Source of the DNA: Fulvimarina sp040239565
Lineage (GTDB): Bacteria; Pseudomonadota; Alphaproteobacteria; Rhizobiales; Rhizobiaceae
DNA: 64,000 nt
Reading direction: 5' to 3'
Assembly (NCBI RefSeq): GCF_040239565.1
Contig: NZ_JBEHWS010000001.1
Coordinates: forward strand, 1 to 64,000
The notes beneath the pieces are model-generated. The model saw only the letters and a program-made list of their open reading frames with translations, did not search any database and was not told the origin of the DNA. The position numbers and the translations under genes are program-made. Of the stretch, positions 44,874-54,910 are shown one piece after another. The first letter of the stretch is position 1. Every line of letters begins with the position of its first letter.

Positions 44874-45205
44874 TGGTCTATACAGTGAATTTTTCGAATA
44901 TCGTCAGATGGTTACCATAACCGCGCTCTTCTCCGGCGCAATACGATTCGCAATGAGGGCGGCGGATCTGTCGCAATTTGCCTCCAAGCGCTTGTTCCGA
45001 CTGCCTCGTCTTTAGGCAGTGTGTCAGAGCCCGCGCTCTTTCCTCACCACGCCGATTGGCGCTAACCTTCCGAACAAGGGCCTTTGCGGCCCATTCCGAT
45101 TTATCCGAGCCGCCGTTTCGTGCGGCACTCGCCGGCTTCGAATGTGCGCTTGAGGGAAGCGCCGGGAATCGGCGACCATCCCATACTCCAGACGAGGTGC
45201 ACGCC
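44874..45205. other. Intergenic stretch upstream of ureC
   Basis: About 330 bases with the promoter of the secreted-protein gene on the left (AT-rich 44880-44920) and presumably that of ureC on the right. I searched for remains of ureA, ureB or ureD and saw none. Confidence 0.4.
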
Positions 45206-46918
<1,713 letters not shown>

Positions 46919-46944
46919 TCGGTTCGACAGAGCCAGATCGGCTT

Positions 46945-47042
46945 AGAGCGAGATGCGTTTTATCGAGATCGGCATTTCGCTCTAGGCGTTCGTTTCTGCG
47001 CATGATGTTGTCCGAAAAGTCATGCAACTTTTCGGCATCATT
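46945..47042. repeat. Palindromic intergenic element (two hairpins)
   Basis: The first hairpin pairs AGAGCGAGATGC (46945-46956) with GCATTTCGCTCT (46972-46983), 12 bp with one G-U type mismatch. The second pairs CCGAAAAGT (47012-47020) with ACTTTTCGG (47027-47035), extended by ATGATG/CATCAT across a 4-base bulge. This two-part structure looks like dispersed intergenic elements common in Rhizobiales, as I remember them. It lies between convergent ureC and the diguanylate cyclase gene and may stop transcription both ways. Confidence 0.55.
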
Positions 47043-47054
47043 CACTAAGCCGGC

Positions 47055-48257
47055 TTACCGAGTACCCGTAAGCCTTTGGTCGGCGGTGAGACCACCCCTT
47101 TCGTCCTTCCTGTCGAGCGGGAGATTGAGGACCGATCCTCGCTCGCCGGCCTCGGCCTCGTCGCTGCCCGCCTGCCTTCCGTTGCCACCACCTTGCTTCG
47201 CCTCGTACATGGCCGCATCGGCCTCGTGCATAAGCGGTGGCAGGTCGTCGCCCGTCCCTGCACAGCCCGTCGCGATACCGATGCTGAGATCGGTTTTCGT
47301 GAAGCCGAGCAAGCGGGCTTCCCGACGGAATGTTTCTGCGATTGCAGCGCAGCGCTCATGCGCTTCACACTCGGCATCGGTACCGAGAAAGATCACGATG
47401 AACTCGTCGCCGCCGAGCCTTGCCGGCAGGTTCCCCTCGCCCGCATGGCGCTTCAGGATATCGGCGATCAGCCGCAGAAGGTCGTCGCCGGCCGCATGGC
47501 CGAACTCGTCGTTGATAGACTTGAAGTGATCGACGTCGACGATCGCGAGGGCAAGGTTCGTCTCCCGCCCGGTCGGGGAGGTCCATCCTTGAATGGCGGC
47601 GCGGTTGGCAAGGCCCGTCAGCGGATCTGTGACGGCGATTCGGGCGAGATTGCGCCGCTGGCGGAATACGATGACGAGAAGGACGAGGCCCGTTCCGACG
47701 AGAAGGAGCAGATAAAGGTTCAGCCACACCATCGTGCTTGTCAGGATCTGCCGCTCGTAATGGACAAGTTGGGACTGCCTGGAATTGGCGAGAGCGCCGA
47801 GGCGCGTGAAGTCCCGCACCCGCTCGTCGAGATGATCGAGAACCGCGCGGGCGCGGTCTTTCTCAGACAGGAGCGGCAAGAGCGGCTCGATGCGCGTCAG
47901 TGATGTCCTTAGATCCTCGCGCGCCTTCACCGACTCGGGAAATTCCAGAGGCCCCACTCGCGTCGGAATGGTCTCGAGGCGCCCGGCGAGGATCGAAAGC
48001 TGCAGTTCGGCCTTCGAAACGCTGGGACCGTCGTCGATGATGTCGCGAACGGCACCCTGGAGCCGCATGATCTCGATCTGGGTGCGCGCATAGGAATATT
48101 CGAGATTGTAGTTGGCAATCTCGACAATCTTCCGCTGGCTCATCTGGATACGGACGCTGGTCGCGATGGCGAGCCCCGCGCAGGCGATCGTCGCGACCAG
48201 CAGCGTCCCGGTCAGGCGGTCGAACTTCTTGAAAGTCTTCGAGAGACTTCGGATCAT
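47055..48257 (-). CDS. Membrane diguanylate cyclase
   Basis: A 400-residue GGDEF protein. Two membrane helices (about 18-37 and 186-206) flank a periplasmic helical sensor domain of about 145 residues. The GGDEF domain has DPLTGLANRAAIQGW, AIVDVDHFKSINDEFGHAAGDD and LGGDEF; the I-site position reads GEGNLPAR, so no RxxD. The start at 48257 overlaps the stop of the upstream gene (ATGA at 48254-48257), making co-translation with the Tat-exported molybdopterin-fold protein likely; that partner may be the periplasmic signal input. The last 40 residues are a charged tail. Confidence 0.88.
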   Translation of the reverse strand: MIRSLSKTFKKFDRLTGTLLVATIACAGLAIATSVRIQMSQRKIVEIANYNLEYSYARTQIEIMRLQGAVRDIIDDGPSVSKAELQLSILAGRLETIPTRVGPLEFPESVKAREDLRTSLTRIEPLLPLLSEKDRARAVLDHLDERVRDFTRLGALANSRQSQLVHYERQILTSTMVWLNLYLLLLVGTGLVLLVIVFRQRRNLARIAVTDPLTGLANRAAIQGWTSPTGRETNLALAIVDVDHFKSINDEFGHAAGDDLLRLIADILKRHAGEGNLPARLGGDEFIVIFLGTDAECEAHERCAAIAETFRREARLLGFTKTDLSIGIATGCAGTGDDLPPLMHEADAAMYEAKQGGGNGRQAGSDEAEAGERGSVLNLPLDRKDERGGLTADQRLTGTR

Positions 48258-48766
48258 GACAGCGCGATGCGCGAAATCTGCCAGATGCACTGGCCGAAGC
48301 GGGCCTGATTTTTCAACTCCGGCCCGTCGTCGAATGGAAACATCAAAAAGGCCGGACCCTTGCGGGAAACGGGCAGGAACGCGCCGTCCTGCCGAACGAC
48401 GAGGATCGCACCGTCGGCAACGAGCTGTCCGATATCGGCGGTGATCGCAAAACCGTCGAGGGCTTCGATCTCGATCCGCGTCGAGGCGCCCTCCGGATCG
48501 ACGCTTCGCAGAAGCTCGGTAATGGACGGGCCTTCGACATGCGCCGTCTCATCGTTCCAGGGAAGGGCGGTGGTAAAGCGCGTCACTTCAAGCTCGGCGA
48601 GGTCGGCCCGGCTGAGGGTTTTCGGCGATGTCGTCGCACCGGCGATCTCGACGACCTTCGCAGCCGGATCGTCGAAGGGCCACTGGGCGGCTGCATGGGC
48701 AGAACGCCCGGCAAGCCCCATTGCGAGCGATCCCAACAGAAAGGCGCGTCTGTGAAGCAAAACCAT
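48254..48766 (-). CDS. Tat-exported molybdopterin-fold (oxidoreductase-like) protein
   Basis: A 170-residue protein with a twin-arginine leader (HRRAFLLGSLAMGLAGRSAHA). The mature part resembles the oxidoreductase molybdopterin-binding fold (COG3915 type): TLSRADLAELEVTRFTTALPW, VEGPSITELLRSVD, FAITADIGQLVADGAILVVRQDGAFLP, then FPFDDG and a C-terminal QISRIALS. The Cys ligand typical of sulphite-oxidase enzymes is not obvious, so enzymatic activity is doubtful. It is translationally coupled to the diguanylate cyclase and probably senses a periplasmic signal for it; that role is inference. Confidence 0.75.
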   Translation of the reverse strand: MVLLHRRAFLLGSLAMGLAGRSAHAAAQWPFDDPAAKVVEIAGATTSPKTLSRADLAELEVTRFTTALPWNDETAHVEGPSITELLRSVDPEGASTRIEIEALDGFAITADIGQLVADGAILVVRQDGAFLPVSRKGPAFLMFPFDDGPELKNQARFGQCIWQISRIALS

Positions 48767-48966
48767 CGTGAAAAGCCCGGCAGATATTATGCCGAAGATT
48801 TTGCATAACCGGTTCTAAATTTTGGTAAATTTTGGCGTGCAGGGCGCTGATCGATTTCCCGCGCGTTTTCATCCGGAGAGACGCCCGCTCTTGTAATCCT
48901 CGCCTTTCCGTGGCTCCTCCTTTTCCGTTGGCCATCAGGCTTGAGCGATCGGGGGGACACGGATCC

Positions 48967-49362
48967 ATGCGAAAGATGAACAGGTTCAGTGTCTTGGCGG
49001 TTCTTGCCGGACTTTTCGTCCTCTGCGTAACAGCGGCTTCGATCGCTCAAGAGAGGCAAGAAATCACAATCGACGTCACAGGCCCGGTCGACCGGCAGGA
49101 GATCACTTACGAGTGCCAGGACGACCAGATGGAGACGCCGGCGCGGATCACCGTCGACTATATCAATCTCCCGAACGGCAATCTCGCCATCGTGCCGGTT
49201 GGCGGCCATCCGACGGTGTTTGCCCTGACGCTCGCCAATTCCGGCTCGAAATATGTCTCGAAATCGCTGGTCTGGTGGACGCGCGGCAATCGCGGCGATC
49301 TCTACGACGAGCTGCGCGGCGGTGTCGAAGAAGCCTATCTCTGCCGCGTCGTGAAGGACTGA
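48967..49362 (+). CDS. MliC-like C-type lysozyme inhibitor domain protein
   Basis: A 131-residue exported protein with a signal peptide ending near ASIAQ (residue 26). The mature part has the MliC pattern: ITYECQDDQMETPARITVDYIN (first Cys), FALTLANSGSKYVSKSLVWWTRG, DLYDE and a C-terminal AYLCRVV (second Cys). Such proteins protect the cell envelope against C-type lysozyme. No lipobox is seen, so it is probably soluble in the periplasm. Its 3' end overlaps the convergent gene by 28 bases. Confidence 0.72.
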   Translation: MRKMNRFSVLAVLAGLFVLCVTAASIAQERQEITIDVTGPVDRQEITYECQDDQMETPARITVDYINLPNGNLAIVPVGGHPTVFALTLANSGSKYVSKSLVWWTRGNRGDLYDELRGGVEEAYLCRVVKD

Positions 49363-49991
49363 GCGAGCACCTGATGGGCGCTGGGATGGATGACGGGCTC
49401 GAAGCCCTGTCGTAAGACGTCCACGCTGGGTTTCGGCGTAAGCACGGTAACTGCGCCCATCGGCCGTTCGATGACTGCGTCATAGCCATCCGGCGTATAG
49501 CGCAGAAGCCTGCCGGACCAGAGAAGCCAGGGTTCGCTGTTCACGTGAATCATCGCGCCTTCGGGCAGATGACCGATCTCGGCCTCGAACGTAATCTGCT
49601 CGCGGCTCCATGAATTTACGCGGGCCGCATGGAGCGCCTTGTCGATGTCGGGCGCCTTTGTGTTCGAGCCGCTACAGCCAGCGAATGCGTCCCGGTAGGC
49701 CAAGAAGGCTGCTCTTCGACATTCGGCGCAGGGGCGGTGGCCGGCCGCCAGCGCAACCGCCTCGTCGAGGAAGAAGAGTTCTGTATAGCCGCCCCGGCTC
49801 ATCAGTTCGCGCTTTCCCCCGCGAAATTCGAGAGCGCAGATGATCCAGTTCGTGTGCTTCCAGCGGCTCTTGCCGAGGGTACGGTCCTCATCGTGAAGGA
49901 TGCCGCGGTTGCCCATGAAAATGCCGGCTTTGGACAGATGAGCGACGATCTCGCCCGTCGGCAGAACCCGGTTCTGAAGCGGCATTTGCAT
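49335..49991 (-). CDS. Conserved hypothetical protein with GHRPCAECRR motif
   Basis: A 218-residue cytosolic protein. It begins MQMPLQNRVLPTGEIVAHLS and contains RGILHDEDRTLGKSRWKHTNWI, a central GHRPCAECRRAAFLAYRDAF with a CxxC pair that resembles the metal-binding site of Ada-type domains, and INVNSEPWLLW-like strands ahead of a C-terminal VLTPKPSVDVLRQG. I recall similar proteins in rhizobia but no assigned function. A zinc-bound or DNA-associated role is possible but not shown. It is convergent with the MliC gene and divergent from ureE. Confidence 0.7.
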   Translation of the reverse strand: MQMPLQNRVLPTGEIVAHLSKAGIFMGNRGILHDEDRTLGKSRWKHTNWIICALEFRGGKRELMSRGGYTELFFLDEAVALAAGHRPCAECRRAAFLAYRDAFAGCSGSNTKAPDIDKALHAARVNSWSREQITFEAEIGHLPEGAMIHVNSEPWLLWSGRLLRYTPDGYDAVIERPMGAVTVLTPKPSVDVLRQGFEPVIHPSAHQVLAQSFTTRQR

Positions 49992-50109
49992 CCTCCCATC
50001 GGACAGCCGAAGACAGGAAATCTATCCTCGTCAATTGACCGCTGGCAAAACCGCCCACTCGCCAATATCTTGGCCCAGACCAGAGGCGCGCAGGAAACGG
50101 AACCATCCC

Positions 50110-50592
50110 ATGATCGTCGGAACTTCGATCGTCGCCCAAGGCGAATGGCAGGAGGCTGCCGATACGATCACCCTCGACGAACAGGCGCGCCACCGCCGGC
50201 GCATGGCGATGGTGAGCGATGGTGGCATCGCCTTCCTGCTCGATCTGCCCGAGGCGCGTCTCCTCAAATCCGGCGACGCGATTTCGCTGGACGACGGGCG
50301 CCTGATCGAGGTTCAGGCCAAACCCGAAAACCTTCTGGAGGTGAGGGGACGCAATGCCCGCCATCTCCTTGCACTTGCCTGGCAGATCGGAAACCGGCAT
50401 CTCGCCGCCGAAATCCATGCCGACCGCATTCTCATCCGCAACGACGCCGTGATCGCGTCCATGTTGGAAGGGCTGGGTGCGGAGCTCACCAAGATCGAAA
50501 GCGGCTTCCATCCCGAAGGCGGCGCCTATGGCGATGCGCATAAGGCGCATCATCACCATCACCACGACCCGCTGGAAACGGACGCGCCTTGA
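50110..50592 (+). CDS. ureE: Urease accessory nickel chaperone UreE
   Basis: Delivers nickel to the urease apoprotein complex. The 160-residue protein has an N-terminal beta domain (DTITLDEQARHRRRMAMVSDGG), the ferredoxin-like core with LLALAWQIGNRHLAAEIHADRI (the conserved metal-binding His) and a C-terminal His-rich tail with six consecutive His (KAHHHHHHDP). ATG 50110 fits the family start. First of four genes with ureF, ureG and the deaminase. Confidence 0.95.
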   Translation: MIVGTSIVAQGEWQEAADTITLDEQARHRRRMAMVSDGGIAFLLDLPEARLLKSGDAISLDDGRLIEVQAKPENLLEVRGRNARHLLALAWQIGNRHLAAEIHADRILIRNDAVIASMLEGLGAELTKIESGFHPEGGAYGDAHKAHHHHHHDPLETDAP

Positions 50593-50609
50593 GCGGCTCC
50601 AGCTTGCCG

Positions 50610-51305
50610 ATGTCCGAGGGAACCAGCATCGAAACCCCGGCATCCGCCGGCCTCGTCTCTCTTCTCACTCTCTTTTCGCCAAGCTTTCCGATCGGCGGTT
50701 TCGCCTGGTCGCATGGGCTGGAGAGCGCAGTTCGCAGCGGCCTCGTGACGACTGCGGACGAAACCCGCGACTGGATCGCTTTCCTCCTGACATCCGGCAG
50801 CGGTTGGAACGATGCGGTTCTCCTTACCGAAAGCTACGACGCGGCGCTCACTCACGACCAAGTCCGGCTCGAAGCCGCCAACGAACTGGCACTCGCTCTG
50901 GGCTTTTCGGCCGAGCGCCGGGCCGAGACAGAGCATTTCGGCGAGGCGTTTCGCGAGGCCGCCCGGCCATGGCGGCGAGAAGATGCGGTCACCATCGCGG
51001 AGGGACCGGTCGCGTACCCCGTCGCGGCAGGCGCACTTTCCGCTTCGCTCGGATTGCCCCGCGTCGAAGTGCTCACCGCCTTCCTGCACGGCTTTTCGAA
51101 CATGCTCGTGCAGTCCGCGATCCGGCTCGTGCCCCTCGGCCAGAGCGATGCGGTCAGGATCACCCACTCCCTAGGGCCGGCAATCTCGGACACCGCGAAC
51201 CGGGCTTCGAGCTCCTCGCTGGACGATCTTGGTTCGTCGGCGCTAGTCTCCGATATCCATTCCATGCGGCACGAAACCCTGTCACCGAGGCTGTTTTCCT
51301 CATGA
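50610..51305 (+). CDS. ureF: Urease accessory protein UreF
   Basis: Acts with UreD and UreG in the GTP-dependent insertion of nickel into urease. The all-helical protein shows LLTLFSPSFPIGGFAWSHGLESAV near its start, then FGEAFREAARPW, ALSASLGLPRVEVLTAFLHGFSNMLVQSAIRLVPLGQ. I use ATG 50610 (MSEGTSIETP), giving 231 residues; a TTG at 50589 that overlaps the ureE stop is an alternative and would suggest translational coupling. The stop overlaps ureG by ATGA. Confidence 0.93.
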   Translation: MSEGTSIETPASAGLVSLLTLFSPSFPIGGFAWSHGLESAVRSGLVTTADETRDWIAFLLTSGSGWNDAVLLTESYDAALTHDQVRLEAANELALALGFSAERRAETEHFGEAFREAARPWRREDAVTIAEGPVAYPVAAGALSASLGLPRVEVLTAFLHGFSNMLVQSAIRLVPLGQSDAVRITHSLGPAISDTANRASSSSLDDLGSSALVSDIHSMRHETLSPRLFSS

Positions 51306-51934
51306 AACATCAGAACGGACCCCTGCGCGTCGGCATCGGCGGCCCCGTCGGATCGGGCAAGACGACCCTCGTCGAAAAGCTCTGCAAGGCGGCGCGGGCG
51401 AACTGGTCGATAGGCGTCGTCACCAACGACATCTACACCAGCGAGGACGCCGAGGCGCTGGTCCGCGCTCAGGCTCTTACCTCCGACCGGATCATCGGTG
51501 TCGAGACCGGGGGCTGCCCCCATACCGCGATCCGCGAGGATGCCTCGATCAACATACGCGCGATCCGCGATCTGACGAAGCGCCATCCAGACCTCGATCT
51601 CGTCATCGTGGAGTCGGGCGGCGATAATCTCGCCGCGACCTTCTCGCCCGATCTGGTCGATCTTTCGATCTACGTGATCTCGGTCTGCCAGGGCGACGAC
51701 ATCCCGCGCAAGGGCGGGCCGGCAATCACACGCTCGGACCTTCTCGTCGTCAACAAGACCGACCTCGCGCCTCATGTCGGCGCCGATCTCAGGCGGATGG
51801 AAGCGGACGCGGCGAAGGGGAGGGGGGATCTTCCGACCGTTTTCACGGACCTGTCCCGCGCGAAGGGGATTGGCGACATCCTCGCCTTCCTGAGCGCGGC
51901 CGGCGGCTTGCCTGCCATCGAAGACGCGGCGTGA
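51302..51934 (+). CDS. ureG: Urease accessory GTPase UreG
   Basis: GTPase that powers nickel insertion into urease. The 210-residue protein has P-loop GIGGPVGSGKTTLVEKL (12-28), VVTNDIYTSEDAEAL, the metal-binding CPHTAIREDAS, VIVESGGDNLAATFSPDL and the NKTDLAP specificity motif. It overlaps ureF upstream (ATGA) and the deaminase gene downstream (GTGA), so all four genes are tightly coupled. Confidence 0.97.
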   Translation: MKHQNGPLRVGIGGPVGSGKTTLVEKLCKAARANWSIGVVTNDIYTSEDAEALVRAQALTSDRIIGVETGGCPHTAIREDASINIRAIRDLTKRHPDLDLVIVESGGDNLAATFSPDLVDLSIYVISVCQGDDIPRKGGPAITRSDLLVVNKTDLAPHVGADLRRMEADAAKGRGDLPTVFTDLSRAKGIGDILAFLSAAGGLPAIEDAA

Positions 51935-53268
51935 CACGGATATTCGTCAAGGCGCCGCTGGCGATTCTCGCGGAGAATGCGGGCGGCGGGATTGTCGTCG
52001 AGGACGACCGGATCGCCGAACTGGTGCCCTCCGGTGGGACGCCTTCGACACCAGTGGACGACATCTTCGATGCCTCGAGCCACGTCGTTTTGCCGGGGCT
52101 GATCAACACCCACCACCACTTCTACCAGACGCTCACCCGCGCCCATCCGCAGGCGATCGACAAAGAGCTCTTCCCCTGGCTGAAGAGCCTCTATCCGATC
52201 TGGGCCCGGCTCGATCCGGAGAGCTTTCGCCTATCGGTGCGTCTTGCTCTGACCGAGCTTCTGATGTCAGGCTGCACCACGGCGGCCGACCACCATTACC
52301 TCTTCCCGGACGGCCTCGACGACGCCATCGATATCGAAGCCGAGGAGGCAAACACCCTCGGCATGCGGGTGACGCTGACGCGCGGCTCGATGGACCTTTC
52401 GGAAAAGGATGGTGGCCTGCCGCCCGATCTCGTGGTGCAGGACAAGGACACGATCCTCGCCGATGCCGAGCGGCTGATCACCCGCTATCACGACGCTTCC
52501 GACGGGGCGATGACGCAGATCGCGCTGGCGCCCTGTTCGCCCTTTTCGGTCACCAGGGCGCTGATGATGGAGAGTGCCGCGCTCGCCGAAAAGCACGATT
52601 GCCGCCTCCACACCCATCTCGGCGAGACCGAGGATGAGAATACCTATTGCCGCGAGCTCTTTGGCTGCAGGCCGGTCGAGTATCTCGAAGAGGTCGGTTG
52701 GCTCTCTCCGCGCACCTGGCTCGCCCACGGCATCCATTTCACGACGGAGGAATGTGCCAAGCTCGGGCGCCACAAAGTGGGCGTCTGCCACTGCCCGGCC
52801 TCGAACGCGGTGCTCGCCTCCGGTTTTTGTCCGATCAACGAGTTGAAGGCGGCGGGGGTGCCGGTGGGCCTTGGCGTCGACGGTTCGGCCTCGAACGATG
52901 CCTCGAACCTGATGGAACAGGTGCGCCACGCAATGATGATCGGCCGGCTGAACTATCGATCGGCGACCGCCGTCACCGCGCGCGATGCGCTTCAGTTGGC
53001 GACAGAAGGCTCTGCGGCCTGTCTCGGTCGGAGCGATATCGGACGGATCGAAGCCGGGTGTCAGGCCGATCTTGCGCTCTTCACCCTCGACGAGCTGCGT
53101 TTCTCAGGCGCACACGATCCCATCGCCGCTCTCGTTCTCTGCGGCGCACACCGGGCTGATCGGGTGATGGTGAAAGGCGAATGGCGTGTCGTGGACGGTC
53201 GGCCGATCGGCGTCGATCTCGCCCGGCTGCGCTTCGAGCACGGGGAGGCCGCAAAGCGTTTCACGTGA
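51931..53268 (+). CDS. 8-oxoguanine deaminase (AtzB/TrzN-type amidohydrolase)
   Basis: Probably deaminates 8-oxoguanine to urate and ammonia (EC 3.5.4.32). The 445-residue protein has the metal-binding GLINTHHHFYQTLTRAHPQA, DHHYLFPDG, HTHLGETEDENTYC, LAHGIHF, CHCPASNAVLASG and GLGVDGSASNDASN, characteristic of this subgroup of subtype-III amidohydrolases. The GTG start at 51931 overlaps the ureG stop (GTGA). Its last codons and stop lie inside a parS site. Coupling to urease maturation suggests a shared role in nitrogen recovery from purines. Confidence 0.88.
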   Translation: MTRIFVKAPLAILAENAGGGIVVEDDRIAELVPSGGTPSTPVDDIFDASSHVVLPGLINTHHHFYQTLTRAHPQAIDKELFPWLKSLYPIWARLDPESFRLSVRLALTELLMSGCTTAADHHYLFPDGLDDAIDIEAEEANTLGMRVTLTRGSMDLSEKDGGLPPDLVVQDKDTILADAERLITRYHDASDGAMTQIALAPCSPFSVTRALMMESAALAEKHDCRLHTHLGETEDENTYCRELFGCRPVEYLEEVGWLSPRTWLAHGIHFTTEECAKLGRHKVGVCHCPASNAVLASGFCPINELKAAGVPVGLGVDGSASNDASNLMEQVRHAMMIGRLNYRSATAVTARDALQLATEGSAACLGRSDIGRIEAGCQADLALFTLDELRFSGAHDPIAALVLCGAHRADRVMVKGEWRVVDGRPIGVDLARLRFEHGEAAKRFT

Positions 53269-53272
53269 AACA
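53257..53272. other. parS site (overlaps the deaminase stop codon)
   Basis: CGTTTCACGTGAAACA matches the 16-base parS consensus at 15 positions (first base C for T). The codons R-F-T and the TGA stop at 53266-53268 fall inside it. It borders the gene-free segment proposed as oriC. Confidence 0.9.
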
Positions 53273-53755
53273 TTTGCGGAGAATCGCCTGTTATCAGCGG
53301 ACTCGATTCGTCATCGAAATGCAATATCCGAGGCTCATGACTCCCGGGATTCTTTAAGCGCTTGTTCATGAACCGGGAGAGCGTGGGACAGTTCTGCAAG
53401 AGCGGGATCGGCCTGTCGAAAGACACCGGTTTTTCCCCACCGCCAGAGCGATGCCAGGGAGTCGACGAAGACTGCGGTAATCTGTTGAAAGTCTCTCACC
53501 GTTCAAACGGCTTCACCAGATTCTCCACAAGGCAGACATTCGCAAGCGAAGCTCGGACTCATTGATTTTCAAGGGTGAATGGACGCTCTCTCCCCGATCT
53601 CCTCGACAGCCCGGCCCATCATGTCTACGACAGGAACGACGTTGCGGATGATCCACCGCAGACGCTGCCGCCGGTGTGAATTCCCACAATCCACCGAGTC
53701 AAAGAAGAATCAAAAATCCTTTTAAGAAGGATTCTTTAAGGGGAGAGGGCCGCAG
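53273..53755. other. Candidate chromosomal replication origin (oriC) upstream of hemE
   Basis: A 483-base gene-free segment between a parS site and hemE, the position of the origin in Caulobacter and relatives. I count eleven GANTC sites in 53281-53734 (starting 53281, 53300, 53305, 53339, 53348, 53459, 53519, 53556, 53696, 53707 and 53730), about six times the random expectation, as seen at CcrM-controlled origins. TTCTCCACA at 53521-53529 is a one-mismatch DnaA box; weaker forms occur near 53429 and 53650. GGATTCTTTAAG is repeated at 53347 and 53729, and AATCCTT/AAGGATT (53715-53733) forms a hairpin just before hemE. No strongly AT-rich unwinding region is obvious. Confidence 0.6.
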
Positions 53756-54775
53756 ATGGCGGAGCGCAAACTCGTGAAGGTGCTGGACGGCGAAAGTGTC
53801 GGCCCACCCCCGGTCTGGCTGATGCGCCAGGCAGGACGCTATCTTCCGGAATATCGCGAGACCCGCGCCCAGGCGGGCGGCTTTCTCGACCTCTGCTACA
53901 ATCCGGACTTTGCGACCGAGGTGACGCTCCAGCCGATCCGGCGTTTCGGCTTCGATGCCTCGATCCTCTTCTCCGACATTCTCGTCATCCCCGATGCCTT
54001 GCAGCGGGGTGTGAAGTTCGTGAAGGGCGAAGGCCCGATGATGAACCCGATCCGGCCGGACGAGATCGACCGCCTCGATCCAAGCCTTGCCGAGACGCAT
54101 CTGGCACCGGTCATAGCGACGGTCGCTCGGCTTCGGGAGGAGCTGCCCCAGGAGACGACGCTGATCGGCTTCTGCGGGGCTCCCTGGACCGTGGCGACCT
54201 ATATGATCGCCGGACACGGGACGCCGGATCAGGCACCGGCCCGGATGTTCGGTTATCAGAACCCGGAAGCCATGACGCAGCTCCTGACGCTTCTCGCCGA
54301 GATGAGCGCCGATTATCTCATACGCCAGCTTCGCGCGGGCGCCGACTGTGTCCAGATCTTCGACAGCTGGGCCGGCGTTCTCGACGAGAAGAGCTTTGCC
54401 GATTACGCCGTCGCGCCGGTCAAGCTGATCGTCGACCGGGTGCGTGCCGCGATCCCCGACGCCAGGATCATCGGTTTTGCCAAGGGTGCCGGCTACCGCC
54501 TCAAGACCTATCGGCAGGAAACGGGCGTGAACGCGCTCGGCATGGACTGGCAGGTGCCGCTCGCCTTCGCGAAAGAGCTTCAGGCGGACGGCGCCGTCCA
54601 GGGCAATCTCGACCCGTTGCGGCTCATCGCCGGGGGGAGGGCGCTCGACGAGGGCGTCGATCTCATCCTCGAAGCTTTGTCGGACGGGCCGTTCATCTTC
54701 AATCTCGGCCACGGCATCACGCCGGACGCGCCGATCGAGCATGTCGAGCAGCTCTTGAAGCGCATTCGCGGCTAA
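53756..54775 (+). CDS. hemE: Uroporphyrinogen decarboxylase
   Basis: Decarboxylates uroporphyrinogen III to coproporphyrinogen III in heme synthesis (EC 4.1.1.37). The 339-residue TIM-barrel protein shows PPVWLMRQAGRYLPEYRETR (the Arg residues that bind substrate), DASILFSDILVIPDALQ (Asp), FCGAPWTVATYMIAG, IFDSWAG and FNLGHGITPD. A GGGGAG sequence lies about ten bases before ATG 53756. It is followed by hemJ after 135 bases. hemE is a landmark of the origin in alphaproteobacteria. Confidence 0.96.
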   Translation: MAERKLVKVLDGESVGPPPVWLMRQAGRYLPEYRETRAQAGGFLDLCYNPDFATEVTLQPIRRFGFDASILFSDILVIPDALQRGVKFVKGEGPMMNPIRPDEIDRLDPSLAETHLAPVIATVARLREELPQETTLIGFCGAPWTVATYMIAGHGTPDQAPARMFGYQNPEAMTQLLTLLAEMSADYLIRQLRAGADCVQIFDSWAGVLDEKSFADYAVAPVKLIVDRVRAAIPDARIIGFAKGAGYRLKTYRQETGVNALGMDWQVPLAFAKELQADGAVQGNLDPLRLIAGGRALDEGVDLILEALSDGPFIFNLGHGITPDAPIEHVEQLLKRIRG

Positions 54776-54910
54776 GCGGCCCTTTCGAAGTTTGCGACAC
54801 CGTACCGGTTGACTCCGAACCGGTCCGGCCCTTCAAGACGCGGGACGACCGGCTTTCGACGATCCCTTCGGACAGGCCGGCAAACGAATTTGAACGATGA
54901 AGGCCGCGAC

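Noticed and set aside
44978..45205. Upstream extension of ureC or hidden urease beta/gamma subunits
   Set aside because: UreC has its exact standard length from 45206, and no UreA or UreB motif appears in any frame upstream.
53347..53740. GGATTCTTTAAG repeats as CtrA boxes (TTAA-N7-TTAA)
   Set aside because: The TTAA half-sites near hemE are spaced by ten bases, not seven, so the CtrA consensus is not met.
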